In this document: positions 12,370-25,300 of the stretch, piece by piece
How positions within the stretch are numbered: the stretch's first letter is position 1
Layout: every line of letters begins with the position of its first letter
NCBI GenBank assembly: GCA_942486035.1
Contig: CALNXK010000026.1
Coordinates: 62,001-126,000, forward strand
Reading direction: 5' to 3'
Origin: Porites lobata
Lineage: Eukaryota > Cnidaria > Anthozoa > Scleractinia > Poritidae
DNA length: 64,000 nt
Position numbers and translations under genes: made by a program
The notes under the pieces: model-generated
What the model was told of the DNA's origin: nothing
What the model saw: the letters and a program-made list of their open reading frames with translations, nothing else
Databases searched by the model: none

Positions 12370-12889
12370 AGGGACTTGTCAGAAATTAGCAGGGGGGGAG
12401 GGGAGGTGGAAACAGAGGGAGGGTCACAACTTTTTGAGACTCAGAAAAGGGAGGGATCATGAAAAATGGGCTGTTAAAAGAGGGAGGGTCATGCAAATAT
12501 ACACCCGTGAGGATGTAGAAGTTCACCCATAGAAGAAAAAGGAGGTTCTTTATTTTGTAAAAAAACCTGGGGAAAATAGGAGAGTCGAGTGATCAGCTGT
12601 CTAAGAGTCGGACTCTTAATGTTGTCATCTTAAATGTATGTATATGGCATTGCAAAGAACAAATTAGAAATATATTTTGAGCTTTCATAATACTGACTCA
12701 CCCTAGTGTATTGCAAGAACTAGACTTAATCACTTATACAAGAGGGGGAGGATCATGATATTTTAGGTCAAGGTCAAGGGGAGGGTTAGCAAATTTCACT
12801 CCCATTGCAGGGATGGTTCACCTCATTTCTGAACCCAAATTTAAAATTCCCACCCCCCTCCCCCCCCTGCTAATTTCTGACAAGTCCCT
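12370..12889. mobile_element. MITE with G-rich termini
   Basis: Left AGGGACTTGTCAGAAATTAG and right CTAATTTCTGACAAGTCCCT are near-perfect inverted repeats, extending into GGGGGGAGGGG/CCCCTCCCCC. Internal GGGAGGGTCA words repeat. Confidence 0.7.
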
Positions 12890-12929
12890 AAAGAGGGTTT
12901 GTCACGAGAGGGTTCTGGTCCGTGCACAC

Positions 12930-13460
12930 TTCGGCCAATCTAATTTTTCATTTTTCCAACAAAAACGGAAAAAGGAAATATCACATATTTACATATTTTA
13001 AAGCACAGACAAAAATAGAAAAAAAGAAAATGGTCAGGAAAATTGATCATTTTTACATTCATAATACTGTATTCAAAATACTGTAAACGGCTAAAAGATA
13101 TTTTGCTATTTTTTATTTTCTTGCTATTGTTAGAAAAGTGAGAAAAATAAAATAATCTCCGAGTCCTAGATCATTTTTCTATTTTTCCGTTTTTCCCAAA
13201 AAATAGAAAAACAGAAAAATGAAAAAATGATATTTATTTGCAGCATTTTTTCATTTTTTCCATTTTGTTCAAAAAATGAAAAATAGAAAAACGGCATAGG
13301 TATCGTCCACTTTTCCATTATTCTATTTTCACATGAGAAATTGAAAAATGAAAAATTGACAAAAGTTGATAAATATTTTATCATTTTTTATTTTTTTGAC
13401 TTTAAATATACCCCAAAAATGAAATCTATTTAAAAATATGTTTTTCTATTGGGCACTGTT
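12930..13460. repeat. AT-rich low-complexity block with inverted TTTTTC/GAAAAA words
   Basis: Dense ATTTTTCATTTTT and GAAAAATAGAAAAA strings on both strands, capable of many hairpins. Small open frames here are artefacts of composition. Confidence 0.55.
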
Positions 13461-13678
13461 TAAAGCGACAATTTTAACAGTAATCCTTTAAATCTTATAT
13501 ATATTATTGTCACGATTGTTTTGCAATCGCCAACAAATGACAAGACAACTTTTGATGTATTTTTTTTTTATTAAATTACCAAATACATTTATGAAGCAAA
13601 TGTTTCGACAAAACATTTTCCTGGCGTCAGGGCAAAGGGCCTGGGAATGCGTTACATTCTTGGCGGGACCTTCAAAAG

Positions 13679-13909
13679 ATGGCGGGCATTGAAGAGGTTG
13701 TAACTGTTTGTTATGTAAGAGAGCTTGTTGAAGAGCAGGAAAAAACACGTAGAGAAGTAAGTGACATTTTAAGGCAAGAGCATCCTGGAGTGCAAGGACT
13801 ATCCGAGAGAAGTGTCCGCCGGTACTTTGCTACGAATGGGATACGACGTCATGATTCGCATTTAACTCGTGGAGCTGTCGATGAGGTGGTGGCTTCTACA
13901 GCTGCTGAG
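13679..13909 (+). CDS. Orphan first exon with HTH, of a transposon integrase-type gene
   Basis: ATG at 13679 opens M-A-G-I-E-E-V-V. A helix-turn-helix-like stretch follows (R-R-E-V-S-D-I-L-R-Q, then L-S-E-R-S-V-R-R-Y-F), and the exon ends at GAG|GTGAGG near 13909. The pattern recalls the first exon of integrase-core proteins spread through cnidarian genomes, but no catalytic exon follows within the next kilobases. It may be a host gene fragment or a stranded transposon exon. Confidence 0.45.
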
Positions 13910-13973
13910 GTGAGGGTACATGTTTTTAACATTTTTCTATAGTATTGGATTCGTAATCCAATTCGATATCCTT

Positions 13974-14164
13974 AAGAAATGGTAAACGTGCAGCGTGCAA
14001 CCATGGAGTTATGGATGCACGCGGGAGGTTGCTAAGCACGAAAGAAGCGTAAGAGTCGCACGAGGCGATAGCCGAGTGCGACTCTAGCTTCTTGAGTGCT
14101 TAGCAAACCTCCCAAGTGCATCCATAACTCCATGGTTGCACAGCTGCAACGTTTACCATTTCTT
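13974..14164. repeat. Long near-perfect hairpin
   Basis: AGAAATGGTAAACGTGCAGC... on the left is matched by ...GCAACGTTTACCATTTCT on the right. Arms of about 90 bp include TGCAACCATGGAGTTATGGA and its complement, plus GAGTCGCAC/GTGCGACTC at the loop. It lies just after the HTH exon. Confidence 0.8.
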
Positions 14165-14169
14165 TTATA

Positions 14170-15530
14170 ACATAATCAAAAGAGAAAAACATTATTTTCC
14201 AATTGCCTTCGGTTGAGTCATCGGTACGAGTTCAAGGATGCTGCCACCTGCCCGCGCGTAAACAAATCATGTTCTATGTTTTTCAAAAACTTGCCTTTGA
14301 GTTTTTCTTTCGCTGAATCAACCGTTCTCTGTCTACAGGTAAATTGCAAAACGTTTTTCGTTGTTATTCTGAATGGCATCTGTCTACTTGCTCTTAATAT
14401 AAGGGTGAAAACTTTGAGGGAAAACTATAGCTGCAACTATAAACACCAACTAAAAAGACTCTAAAAAAGAAGCTAAAACTAAATAAATGAAATAATTATC
14501 AAGCTCATTTTATGTGACAATTTTTGAAATATACGTAAAGTAGAAATGAGAAAATTTGAGGGTAATTCCTTTAGAATAACAGGTAACACTAATTTTAAAA
14601 AGAAATTAACTAGCTTTGTATCGAAATCTGCCTGGGGAAATCCAGCTATGAAAGTCAAAGTTAAAACTGAAATTCGCCGACACACAGCCGGCGCTGAAGC
14701 TGTTGTTTTTCGAGCGATCTCTGAACGACTGTTATGAATGAACACTGAGGAACAAAATAATACACACACAAGTCATTTTTTGAAAAATTTATTTGAAAAC
14801 CCAAATGTTTCTGTACTCAAATGAAATTCCCTTATTCCAGCGTAATGTGCCCGTTTAAACTCAACTAAAATTTTTAATCGATGCGATGAAAACTTCACAA
14901 CAAAGCTGTCTCGAATTTGAGCGTGTTTCCTGAAATATTTGCATAGATTTAGCATCAGCTTGACCAAAAAGTCAATAAAACAATGCTAATTGATGAATTT
15001 ACATTTCAAACAGACTTTCTCTTCTATAAAAAACATACAAAATGTACCTTCAATCTTCGCTGGCTCCATTTTCCTTTGAACAGCCGATTCTAGCCGCGAG
15101 GAAAACAGTGACTAAATCATCCAGGGCAAATTTGTCGCTTGATCTTTTGTCTTTTTTCCTTCAAAACGACAGCTTAGTGTTTTCTTCAACTTCCACTTTT
15201 CATCTGTGCATTTTATCGGTGTATTTTACGGTCAGGAGAGGAGATTTGTTGAATTTGCCTAAATTTTACCGCGCTAGCTCAGTTTCTTGGCGTGCACTCA
15301 CGGGCAAACGGTAGTGGCTAACTGACCAATCAGAGCGCGCGATTTACTTTTGTTATGTTATAATTCCTTATAGCAAACCTTTTAAGGTTTGCTAAAAGTT
15401 GTGAACTTGTTGTTTTGTTCACCCGTGTAGCGTCACTTGAGGCGTCACACAACGCTCATCGCTAAATGAACAAGGAATGCGTTACTTTCTTGCTCCCATT
15501 TCTGGAACTCCCTGCCCTAGCATACCGTAT
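14170..15530. other. No gene recognised
   Basis: Mixed intergenic sequence; short open frames only. A small AGCAAACC/GGTTTGCT hairpin lies near 15375. Confidence 0.4.
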
Positions 15531-15534
15531 TTCC

Positions 15535-15687
15535 TCGAATAATAGCCGGGGCCGATTATTTCTTTTTCTCGCACAAAAAGAGGGTTATTATTTGAAGGAG
15601 GCGAATATTTTGAGTATTCTCGTAAAAGGGGGCGATTATTCGAGGGATGAGATTAATCATGGGACGGTTATTATTTGAGGAAATACG
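15535..15687. mobile_element. Small MITE (CCGTATTTCCTCGAATAAT termini)
   Basis: Left CCGTATTTCCTCGAATAATA and right TTATTATTTGAGGAAATACG are inverted. Internal GGCGATTATT/GGCGAATATT copies are present. Confidence 0.65.
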
Positions 15688-16291
15688 TTATTAGAACACC
15701 AAAAATAACGCTACATTTAAATCTTGACTAAAGACTTTCTTATTTGTGAAGGAATATTTTCTTTGCTGTTTGATTTTTTTGTTGCCCTCCTATTTGACCA
15801 AGCATTGGCTTGCAACCATGGATACATTTTCGCACGGGAAATGTAAGCTTTGATTCTTGATTGGGCTAACTTATTGGTAGCTCGTCTTTCCGTTTTGCTT
15901 GAAAGTGGCGAGAGCGGTTAAGGCTGTATTGGTCTCTCTTTGCCTCAATGTCACGTGATCGACCTGACTCTTCTCACATTTTTTCTAGTGATAATAAAAA
16001 GTGCAAACTGTCGGTCTTATTGTGACCAATACTGACAGGTGAGGTGTATTCACTTGCGACGTCAGGTAGTTATAATCTAAGCACTAGAATAAACGAAAGT
16101 TCCAATATGTTTTAATTTTTATGTTTAAAACGCGATTTTTTAACTTTAAAAGAAAATAAGCAACTTTTGTAACCTTCCCCGAAATCCAAGATGGCGGCCA
16201 AAAGGAGATTATGTGGGAAAAATTTAAATTTCGATTTTCAAAGTCTACATCGAGGCCTCTGCCTACCCACATGACTCACTCAACCGTCAGA

Positions 16292-16682
16292 TAGCCTGAG
16301 AAAACAGCACCAACACTGGTTTCGCTGTGAAATGACGTCTGAGAAATGACTGCAGAAATTTCATACCCAGGTGCCAATACCCAGATCTGGGTAGTGCTTC
16401 TGATTGGTCGTGAGCCGAGGGTAAATTGCATTCAGAAGCACTACTCAGATCTGGGTCTGACTCGTCCCCAGTCGTCTTCGCGTAACGCGCGCGGCGGGAG
16501 AAGGGAGTCATCAGACCCCTCGCGCCACTAAGGAGAGACAGAGAGAGACGACTGGGGACCAGTCAGGATCTGGGTGGTGACACATGACGTCACCAGTATG
16601 AAATTTCTGCAGTCATCTTCAAACGTCATTTTGCGGAGAAGCCAGTGGTGGTGTCCCCAGATTTTGGCTGCTCTCTCAAGCG
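16292..16682. mobile_element. Palindromic MITE
   Basis: The two halves are inverted copies: GACTGCAGAAATTTCATAC at 16348 mirrors GTATGAAATTTCTGCAGTC ending at about 16616. Outward extensions (ACTGGTTTCGCTGTGAAATGACG versus its complement) and inward ones (CCCAGATCTGGGT) are less exact. Confidence 0.65.
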
Positions 16683-16689
16683 ACCATTA

Positions 16690-18610
16690 AGATTGTTGTC
16701 ACAAATCAAAATCTTGACGATAGAAGCCATGGAAAAGGTCTCAACTTAACCTGGATTCCACAACACTAGACAACTTGGGTTGACTACCAAGCACAGAACT
16801 CAGTTTTATTTTGCAGATTCAAAGTCGGTTGGTTAAACAACTGACGGCAAATAACCTACGATAATGAACGAAAGCTACAACCGAAAATAACTTTATACTT
16901 AAGGCTGGTTTAAAGCAGCAGCAAGCTAATCAAAATTACCTTTTGTTACCTAAATAACAAGCATAATTTATAACAGTTGACCTGCACCATTCTAAAGCAG
17001 CTCTGTGACTGGTCTGCAATGAGCACCTCTATTTCGAATGTTTGATTTTCCTCAGAGCGGAGGGCAAGCAGCCGAAACCTGGGCGGATATACCTTTATGG
17101 GCCCTGCTCCAAACGTCAGCTTTGAAACAGTTTTTACGGTGGTGATTTGATTTTATAAACTCGAGGGATAAAACCTTTTTTTTTTTGCGAGTTGGTCTCT
17201 CTCACCGATGCAGTACCACAGATTGTGTTAAAACTATAAATTCCTTCAACCACATTATCACTTTAAGTAATGGTCCAGATAAGAAGGAAAGGACCAAAAC
17301 GCAGTGAACACGTCGGAATGCAAAAAGGTGCTAACTTTACTATTGTCTCTACTAAGGTTCTGATTGGGTTAAACATCAAATTTTACGAAATCTTCGCAAC
17401 GCAGCATGTATATTAATCCCTTTTTTTCTATCCAACTTCCTTATAACAAAATCTCGTCTGAGTCTAAGTAAAACAGAAATCGTATGTGTGGATCATGTAA
17501 AATTGTGAACATTTCTTGGCCATTGTTTGCAACTCTTGTGATTGGTCGAAATGTTTTAACACAAAAATACACCCTTTAAAAGTGGAGTTTAAATACATTT
17601 TCTTTCGTAAACAGCCTTTTTGTAGATTTATGCATTCTCTGCGTAAAAATGAAAACATTTCTATGTGAGGAAAGCGTATTGCGCCCCAACAAAAGAAATT
17701 GCTTCCCTTCTTACCTGGATCATTACTTAAACTGAACCAACGAATCACAGAGATGCACATTTTCATGCGCATTTTATGAGGAAAAAAACATTCCTTTGAA
17801 CTCGATAACCAACCAAAGAGCCGCTTTGGATTTGTGCAGGGCATCGCGTGAATGCATTTTCTTACTCATTTGGTATAAAATAAAAAAAGGCATAACACTT
17901 TATATAAGCCGTTTTCAAAAGTGTTGATGCACACACGCGCGAGTCCACCTGGTCTCGATTTCTTCGATCCTTCCAGCAGTCTGCTAGGTCGGTGAGTGAT
18001 TTAATGCCTGTTGCCGAAATGAAGGAATGTTCATGTCTCCCCGCATTGCTGAAGGCCCTTATTAAACTCTCCACCTGGCGGACATTAGCGTGTGTACCGA
18101 CTCTAACAAAAACCGCAGTTATAGGCCACTTCCGAGTTCCAAAAACCCTCATTTTCAAAATGAGGCCAAGTGCATCACTTTTCTTGTGAAAATGAGTGTT
18201 ATTGGCATAAATCATTTCCATATCAGAGACTGAGCACTTAACCTCGTTTTTATACAGAGGCCCAGGTAACTCAGAAATTAAATGGCCTATTGCGAACTAC
18301 AAACCTTGTATTACCTTTATTAAAATGCCTGCAAAATTTCCTATGACATTATGCAATATACGTAGCTAAGAAATATTGTATAGTAATGAACAAGTTTCAA
18401 AGTGTGTCGAAGCTTCAACTCTTAGGCTCAGTGGGGGTGCAAGATTCCATTTTGTTCTTTGCTTTTTTCCATTCTAATTTTTCTCAGACAGGAACTGAGC
18501 CTGATAGCTGAAGCAAAAGACACTGCAAATTCCAACTATAAAATGGAAACAAAATTTATCGTAGTGCTGGCTGTACATCCCAACCGGCTGTGAGGCGTAC
18601 TGGTTGACTA
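16690..18610. other. No gene recognised; dispersed repeat pieces
   Basis: Contains a GAGTTCCAAAAACCCTCATTTTC repeat piece at about 18130 also seen near 51460. A segment at 17700-17830 is related to 45846-45930. The two minus-strand open frames at 17.5-18.2 kb show no recognisable domain. Confidence 0.4.
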
Positions 18611-18618
18611 TTTACATG

Positions 18619-19016
18619 CCGTATTTATTCAAATAAGCGCCCAACCTCGAATTAGCGCCCGCGTCGAATAAGCGCCCATCCTAAAGGCAGAAATAGTTAT
18701 TAAGTGTCCAAACCTCGAATAAGCGCCCACCACCTAACATCCATCCAGCAAGCTGTATCTGCTTCTCGGGCACCTAACCCATTTGCCGGCTTTACGATGT
18801 CGGACATCCAGGAGGTAGCACCAGAGAATTCACTTACTGACTTCCCTAAAGACGGAGTTTTCTTCAGAGTAGTTTACAGAAACCTTGCTTTGATGTTGTT
18901 TTGTTGCAATGTAAACATTACTACAGTTGCTGAAAATGGTGAAAATTTAAGAAACGCCCACTCTCAAGGTCCAAAAATTTAATAAGCGCTCAGGGCAGTT
19001 AATCGAATAAATACGG
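18619..19016. mobile_element. MITE (CCGTATTTATTCAAATAAGCGCC termini)
   Basis: Left CCGTATTTATTCAAATAAG and right TTAATCGAATAAATACGG are inverted. AATAAGCGCCCA is repeated several times at the left end. It is related to 15535-15687. Confidence 0.6.
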
Positions 19017-20100
19017 TACACCATTTTTATATTTGGGTCAAGATGACGAGATTGAATGGGGACCCTCCATGTAAGAACGCCTAATTTTGAGCTGAGACTG
19101 AGCCAAGACTAAACTTGCTTATTTTTGAGGCGATTTGAGCCGCAAAACGTTCTAAGATGTTTTTAAATTACATTTTGTAAACATTGTATGGACGACTTTT
19201 AATTCACCGCTTGTTTTGAGAGGCCAATAGTGACCTCAGGAGAGGCAACAGTGCACACAATGTTCAGCCAAACATGTACAGCAGTCTTTACAGCAATTTT
19301 TCTATATTCCTCACGATGAAATTGGAGGAATCGACAGTGTTCTAGACTGAACTTCAGCCTTGGCTTTGCTCTGCTCTTAGGATATTCTTAAAAAGGTTTC
19401 TATAAAACAGGAGTAAGCGTTGCTTAGCACCAGGACGCCGAGGACTGATCAGGAATGTAATTAATTTAGCCAGGAATTAACACAGGACCAGTTCATGAGC
19501 TTTCGCCCTGCTCTTTACTACTAATTTCTATATCAAGCGCACAAATTTCCCTCACTTTTTCGTTGGCAGAAGTACCTAGGATTCTTCTCCTAAAAAAGCG
19601 AGCTGCAGATTAAAACGCCAGTGGAATAAAGCATGCTGTACAGTCTCTAACGTCCTGTAAATCTATCCACGCTGCCTCGTTAAACCTTGGGACTAAGGGA
19701 TCCGGATCCAGACCTTGAGATAAGTGGGAGGGGGCGGGGGGGGAAGGGGGTGGCCCGGTCATCCAGACCCTTAGATCAGGGGGAGCCTCGGTCTCCAAAA
19801 ACATTTTTTTAAATTTTCTTTATGGTGTTCAAGAACCTTACTTAACTTTACTTAAGCCTGTGGTTGTTTGTCTCTAGGAAAACCAAAATAAAACCAGTGG
19901 CGGATCCAGAGGGAGGGGACTTAATGACTTAAAATTGACGAAAATCTGGACAAAAGTATTTTATCACTTAACTCAAGAGACGAATGGTTCAAAGCTGGGC
20001 ACTGCACGATTAGAATATCACGTATCATGACAGCAAGGTTCTTCGCAGTAGAAAGGAATGTGTAACGGTTTGGAATGATGTACTAACGAAGTAAGTTATT

Positions 20101-20471
20101 AGGGAGCTTAAGCAACTACGACGACGACCACAACGACAACTTCAAAAAAAACAATACGTTTAATGATCAAAACAACAGTTCTGCACGTGCATCACGCTTT
20201 TTAGTAGATTTCTTTGACGTCCACTGGGCGACTACGACGTGAAACCTCCTAATTTGCCGTTTTTATGAAGAACGTGAACATACGACGACGAATTTTCGTT
20301 CCTCTTTTTGAACCTGAATAAAATCCTTAAGAATTCAACTCCAGGAAAAGTCGCCTGCATTTGACATATTGAGCGGGTCCAAATAGACGCGATTAAGTTT
20401 GAAAGAACGCAAGTTCATTTTTTTCACCGACGTTTTCACTGCCATCGTCGTCGTCCTTGCTTAAGGTCCCT
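20101..20471. mobile_element. Nested MITE with ACGACGACG termini
   Basis: Left AGGGAGCTTAAGCAACTACG and right GTCGTCCTTGCTTAAGGTCCCT are inverted, with a possible short ATT duplication. Confidence 0.6.
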
Positions 20472-20484
20472 ATTGGCTGCACCA

Positions 20485-20715
20485 GGGGCCCGTTTCTCGA
20501 AAGTCCCGATAATTAACGGCCCCGGTAAGCTGTCTCGGTTTCCATTAAAGATCGAGGTTTCAATAGTTTTGCATCTAACATGATAAAACTATCAGTTAGT
20601 GAAACAAAATGGAGTAGTTTGCTAGCCAGGACCCGCGCTCTTATTCTTTATATTTCGATTTGAATATTTGATTTCGGGCCCGAAAAGTTACCGGGACTTT
20701 CGAGAAACAGGCCCC
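20485..20715. mobile_element. Nested MITE with GGGGCCCGTTTCTCG termini
   Basis: Left GGGGCCCGTTTCTCGAAAGT and right ACTTTCGAGAAACAGGCCCC are near-perfect inverted repeats. Confidence 0.7.
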
Positions 20716-21963
20716 AGTGTGCACAAGTTGCATCCCCGTTATTAAAATTTTCTGGATCCGCCCCTGAAATCAATCATAGAGTGGTGAGTGCATCCTTTTC
20801 CACTTTGCACTCGTTGCGCACGTTCAGAAAAAATTGTAAGTTTTTAATGTGTTCCTCCTTAGAGCTTTTTGAGTCCTTTGTGCCCGCCGTGATAACATAA
20901 CAGATACAAGAGAGGACTGAATGAAAAATACTGACATTTTTAAAATCCCTTATATATTTACGAGTGATATAACTCAGGAGCACTTAACGACTGTTTTGTG
21001 TAAAATATCTGTTCGGAGAAGAAAATATTGACAAGAAGTTTCTATTTCTTGATGACGGCTAAAAATTTTCTAGATGATCGTTCCATTCATGTACAATTTT
21101 CGAAGCTTATCTCATTAATTCCCTACGATTTCCTGACGTTCAAGTTTCACATTTTACTTCCCAAGTTAGGCTATTTTTCGGATTCAAAAATGTGATGGAG
21201 AGAGGAATTAGAAAATGTCTCACTTTCGTAATACGTCAAATTTCATCTAAAATTTTCGGGAAAATAATACTCAAGCCCTTCGCGTAATTTCGAAAAGACT
21301 CAAGTTTCCCTAGGATGACCGAACAGATACAAATTTCACAGCGCCGCTTAAAATGCTTCTAAACGGTACTCTGGATAGTCTAAAAGTGTTTTTAATGTAT
21401 TTAGGAGGAAACCGTCGTTGGGTGCCCCTGATAATTGTCTACTGAAAGGCAGATCATTACCAAGGTATATGAAAGATACTGGAATGTTCGATACGATATC
21501 AATAGTGTCATTCTCAAGTATCGACACTTTTCAGGCAAATCTGGTTTGGTATCGGTACATCTTTCAAAATTACGTTTACCTTTTATTTTATAGCTGGCGA
21601 ATCAGAGTGCTAGTAAAAAAAAACACCATCTCTCTCATTGCTTCAATGAGGTTTTTCTATCACCATTATCTGATAATAGTAAGCTGCAACTCTGTTTCTC
21701 TTGGCGTGTTATCTATGCTGGTGCTACGATTAATGTTACCTGTCGTACCTACCCACAGAGACCGCAAAGTGAAAGAAGAAGGCTTGGTCCCCAGCGGGAG
21801 CGCACGGATAAGGGCGCAAGGGATGATGGGAAGTAAAGAAGAGGGAAAACTGGATCGAAGGATGCGGAGGACTTCAGATTGCGTTACATTAAAGTCAAAT
21901 CGTCATAAACAAACAAACAACAACAACGAAAAGCACAAAGTCAAAAGCTCAGGATACAGTTCT

Positions 21964-22304
21964 TTATGTGGTTGTTTCATAGAATACTTCGATATCTGTT
22001 GGCGTGAATGTGGAGTTTCCAACATAGAATGTACACTTTCGAGCAGATGAACAATACCCTGGTGGGAGAGGGTATTTCTTGCCACAATAAGTAGAAGAAT
22101 TCTGGTTACTAGCAGAGTTGTTTGATATGCGAATATCTTTCCAGCCAAATATTGGTCCATCTGAATCACACCTTCTTACAGCTTGATGGTAACTATCAGG
22201 CTTGACTCGCAGCTTAACAGGATTGTACACAGCGTGTCCAGAACCGTTGTTATTGGTCAAGGAGTAGATAAAGGCTTTACTTGAATTTCCATACCGACAA
22301 CCAC
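21964..22304 (-). CDS. Gene B last exon: C-terminal half of TLDc and stop
   Basis: Starts after acceptor CAG at phase 1 and ends TAA at 21964-21966. It contains A-F-I-Y-S-L-T-N, F-G-W-K-D-I-R-I-S, N-S-S-T-Y-C-G-K-K-Y and the closing F-T-P-T-D-I-E-V-F-Y-E, which is how TLDc domains end. Two cysteine pairs fit an extracellular location. Confidence 0.8.
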
Positions 22305-25300
22305 CTGGGAGATAATGACGACATTTTACAATTCTTACTGACCTTACTAAAGGCGCTCATAAAAAATTAACTTCTAGGAATATTCAATGATCCGGACTTC
22401 AGTTTAAAATAGTGAGTGCAAGTCCGGCTTGACATACAAACATTTCTAGACAACCCATGCATTACTGCACTGATATTTAAAAATTTGCTGTATTTGTATA
22501 AATTTTTCAATGTTCCTAAAAAAGTGTTGAGCCACACATCCATTTGTTGTCTTGATAAGTACAGTAATGACACTGTATTGACTTTGAAATTGGTGAGGGA
22601 GGAGAAAATTATTCTAGAAAATTAGGCAGTTTTAGCAGAGTAACAAACTTCTATGATGAGCAGAAAGGGAGCTCTCCCTAAACTGGAATCCCTCAGTGTT
22701 AGTAGAAAAGAGCAGGGTTTTTGTCCTGAAAAGAGATTTATGCAAACTAGAATCGTAACTGAATTCAGATCTATCGAATTATGACAGAGCCTGAAACCTA
22801 CTTGAAGTCCATAAAATACAAATGACAGACGGTATCACCCATGCATCTAATACATTTTTTTTTCAACCTCCGCATGGCTGAACCACTTGATTCCGTGTTT
22901 CACTTAGCTTTTTTAAAAGCTAAAAATTACCTTTAAAAAGGTAATTTTGGTCATGAATGTTAATGGATGCGACTACAACATTAGCTTTTTACGATGGAAA
23001 ATTTTTCCTTTTTATCCTTGTGACTACCGTGACCCGGGGGGGGGTAGTTCTTAAGCGACACTTTTCTTTATTAAAAAGAATCCGCAGTACATAGTTAGAG
23101 AACTTTAAAGATTATTCAGTAAAATAAGGCTGGCACCAGAGGCGTCCTCTCCTTTGGAGTGGCCCCTTAACGGGTTTTGGTAAGGAGAGAACGAAACCAA
23201 ATTTTGCAAGATTTTGTTTATTGATGTTGTGATTTAAACCTGAAATCAACGATAAAAAAATAAATTGACGTTTCGATGGTTTCATGTCATCATTATCAAA
23301 AGATATGAAATTAACATGATTCGTGGAAGAATATACAGCCCGAGCCACAACCAGATCTGGATATGTAATTTCCTGCAATCTGATTGGCTCAGAGCTCAAC
23401 CAAAACATTGACTTGACCGCGAAAGGACTAAGCTCGACAGAAATGTCGAACAGGGAAACTTGGAATGCACCTTGAAGAAAAGTAACAGCAATACGGAGCC
23501 GATTAATCGAGATTATTTTATGCGTCATAGCGTTCGATTTACGAATATCGAGATGTTAATGATCGAGAACGCTTTCTGTGAACACCCGTGGATTTCTGAT
23601 AATGTTTCAAGAGACCAGAAACAACTCGACGACTCCGATCGAATTGGAAGAATAGGGAATTTGAATACCGCGATACATTTTTAGCGGAAAGGTTTTGAGA
23701 AGTCCTGTTTGGAATTATTTCTGCGAGCACAGCTTCGACCTGGAGAAGTCTGTTCTATTCTACTTCGGGCGCAATACCATACGCGCTAAAATCTAATTTC
23801 GAATGATAATCTTAATGCTAATTATTCTTGCTGTATATAAATTTCCAGTATATTGAATCGTCACACATGTTGGAAATATGCGAAGGTCAAAGAAAGAAAT
23901 AAAATTTGTAGAAATTGCACTCGCGAAGAGTCGTAAGCAGTTATTAACGAACTTCTGTCTACGTGTTGCTTATTGCAAATTGCAAAACCCCATTGCGGAT
24001 GAAAATAATGCAAGTGGACGTATTCGTGTTCTAATAGCTGTTAAATAGTCACTGAGAGGACGTAAACATAATTGGACAATTTTATTTTGAAAAACAGCTG
24101 ACAAATGAAATAGATGTGCAGACTTTACTATTGTTGTTGTGTCAAAAAATTTAATAGAATGGTTTTTCACAAGACAAGAAAATATTATATATATTTGTAT
24201 CTCTATATTTTTTTTAAAAAATTTGTTCCTTTAAATTATTGTTATTAAGGGGGTGCATCAGTTGAGACGACTGATGCGGTTCCAAATCTCAAAGGAAGGT
24301 GTCACATTGGGATGCAGGGCTAGTACAGCATCACAGTAGTTTTGTGGCATGAGAGATTTCATAATACCATGTGCCTACTACCTAGGATATAGTAGTTTTA
24401 CGGTAGATAAAAATACCACGACTGTAATATGGGTTACAGACGGATACAATTCTAGTTTAGTCACATTTTCACTTGGTATTGCAGTAGCAACGTTCACTTT
24501 TATTGCACTAGCAATCATTTCCCTCCCTCCCTCCCTCCCTGTAGGGTTTTATTTTGTTCTATTCATGGACAGTGTGATCACTTTTATTATTTGATTTTTT
24601 AGTTTGGTCTTTCTTATTTGTTGGAGCACTTTATTTTTATACTTAATATTACCTTTTAGTTATTTACCATGTATTGTGTTTTGTTGTGATTAATAAAGGC
24701 TGTCTTGTATCCCAAACAATGCCTGGGTTTCTGAGTTTTGTTGATTTAGTGTAAAAACTATGTCATTATAGTAATATCCTGTCACTGTAGGTGGAATACA
24801 TACACACTGAAAAACTTAGTGGGCACTAAGCCTCTATTATTATTAGATTATGTTTGTCCTGTATCATACAGTCAAACCCCTCTTTACGGACACCAGCTTA
24901 ATGCGGACTCCCTGTTATTATGGGAAGTTTCCTTGGTCACTGGGGAAAACCCTTAATTTTTCTCTTTATTCAACCCACTTAATACAGACTGACCTGTTAA
25001 AGGGGATAATGGACGTTTTTTTCTTCCTCAATGAACAGATTCTCATCATATAAAGCCAACCTCGCTAATCTGCAGACTTTATATTCCATTGTGTGCTGTA
25101 GTCAACCTCTTTTTTTGTAGGGTAAAAAAACCTTTCATTTAGTTGACGTCACATGTTCCCAGCATCATAGTACACCAAAATGAATGAATTGTGCACAACA
25201 ATAATAGACCATTTTGACATCAATCGAGTTGGTAAATTTTACTTAATTTTTGATCTATTTTCTCGAGACTTCCGTGTGTTTTCATGGACACAGTCTGCAG

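Larger units (their letters stand above)
19895..20766. mobile_element. hAT-like element hosting two nested MITEs
   Basis: Termini CAGTGGCGGATCCAG and CTGGATCCGCCCCTG are hAT-like. The flanking 8-mers do not match well, so the boundary or class is uncertain. Nested elements occupy most of the interior. Confidence 0.45.

Noticed and set aside
17464..18221. Two minus-strand open frames of 126 and 119 codons
   Set aside because: No domain, and part of the sequence recurs as a dispersed repeat near 45850.
21418..22050. Plus-strand 210-codon open frame
   Set aside because: It overlaps the last TLDc exon of gene B in antisense and mixes repeat-like sequence; no domain.
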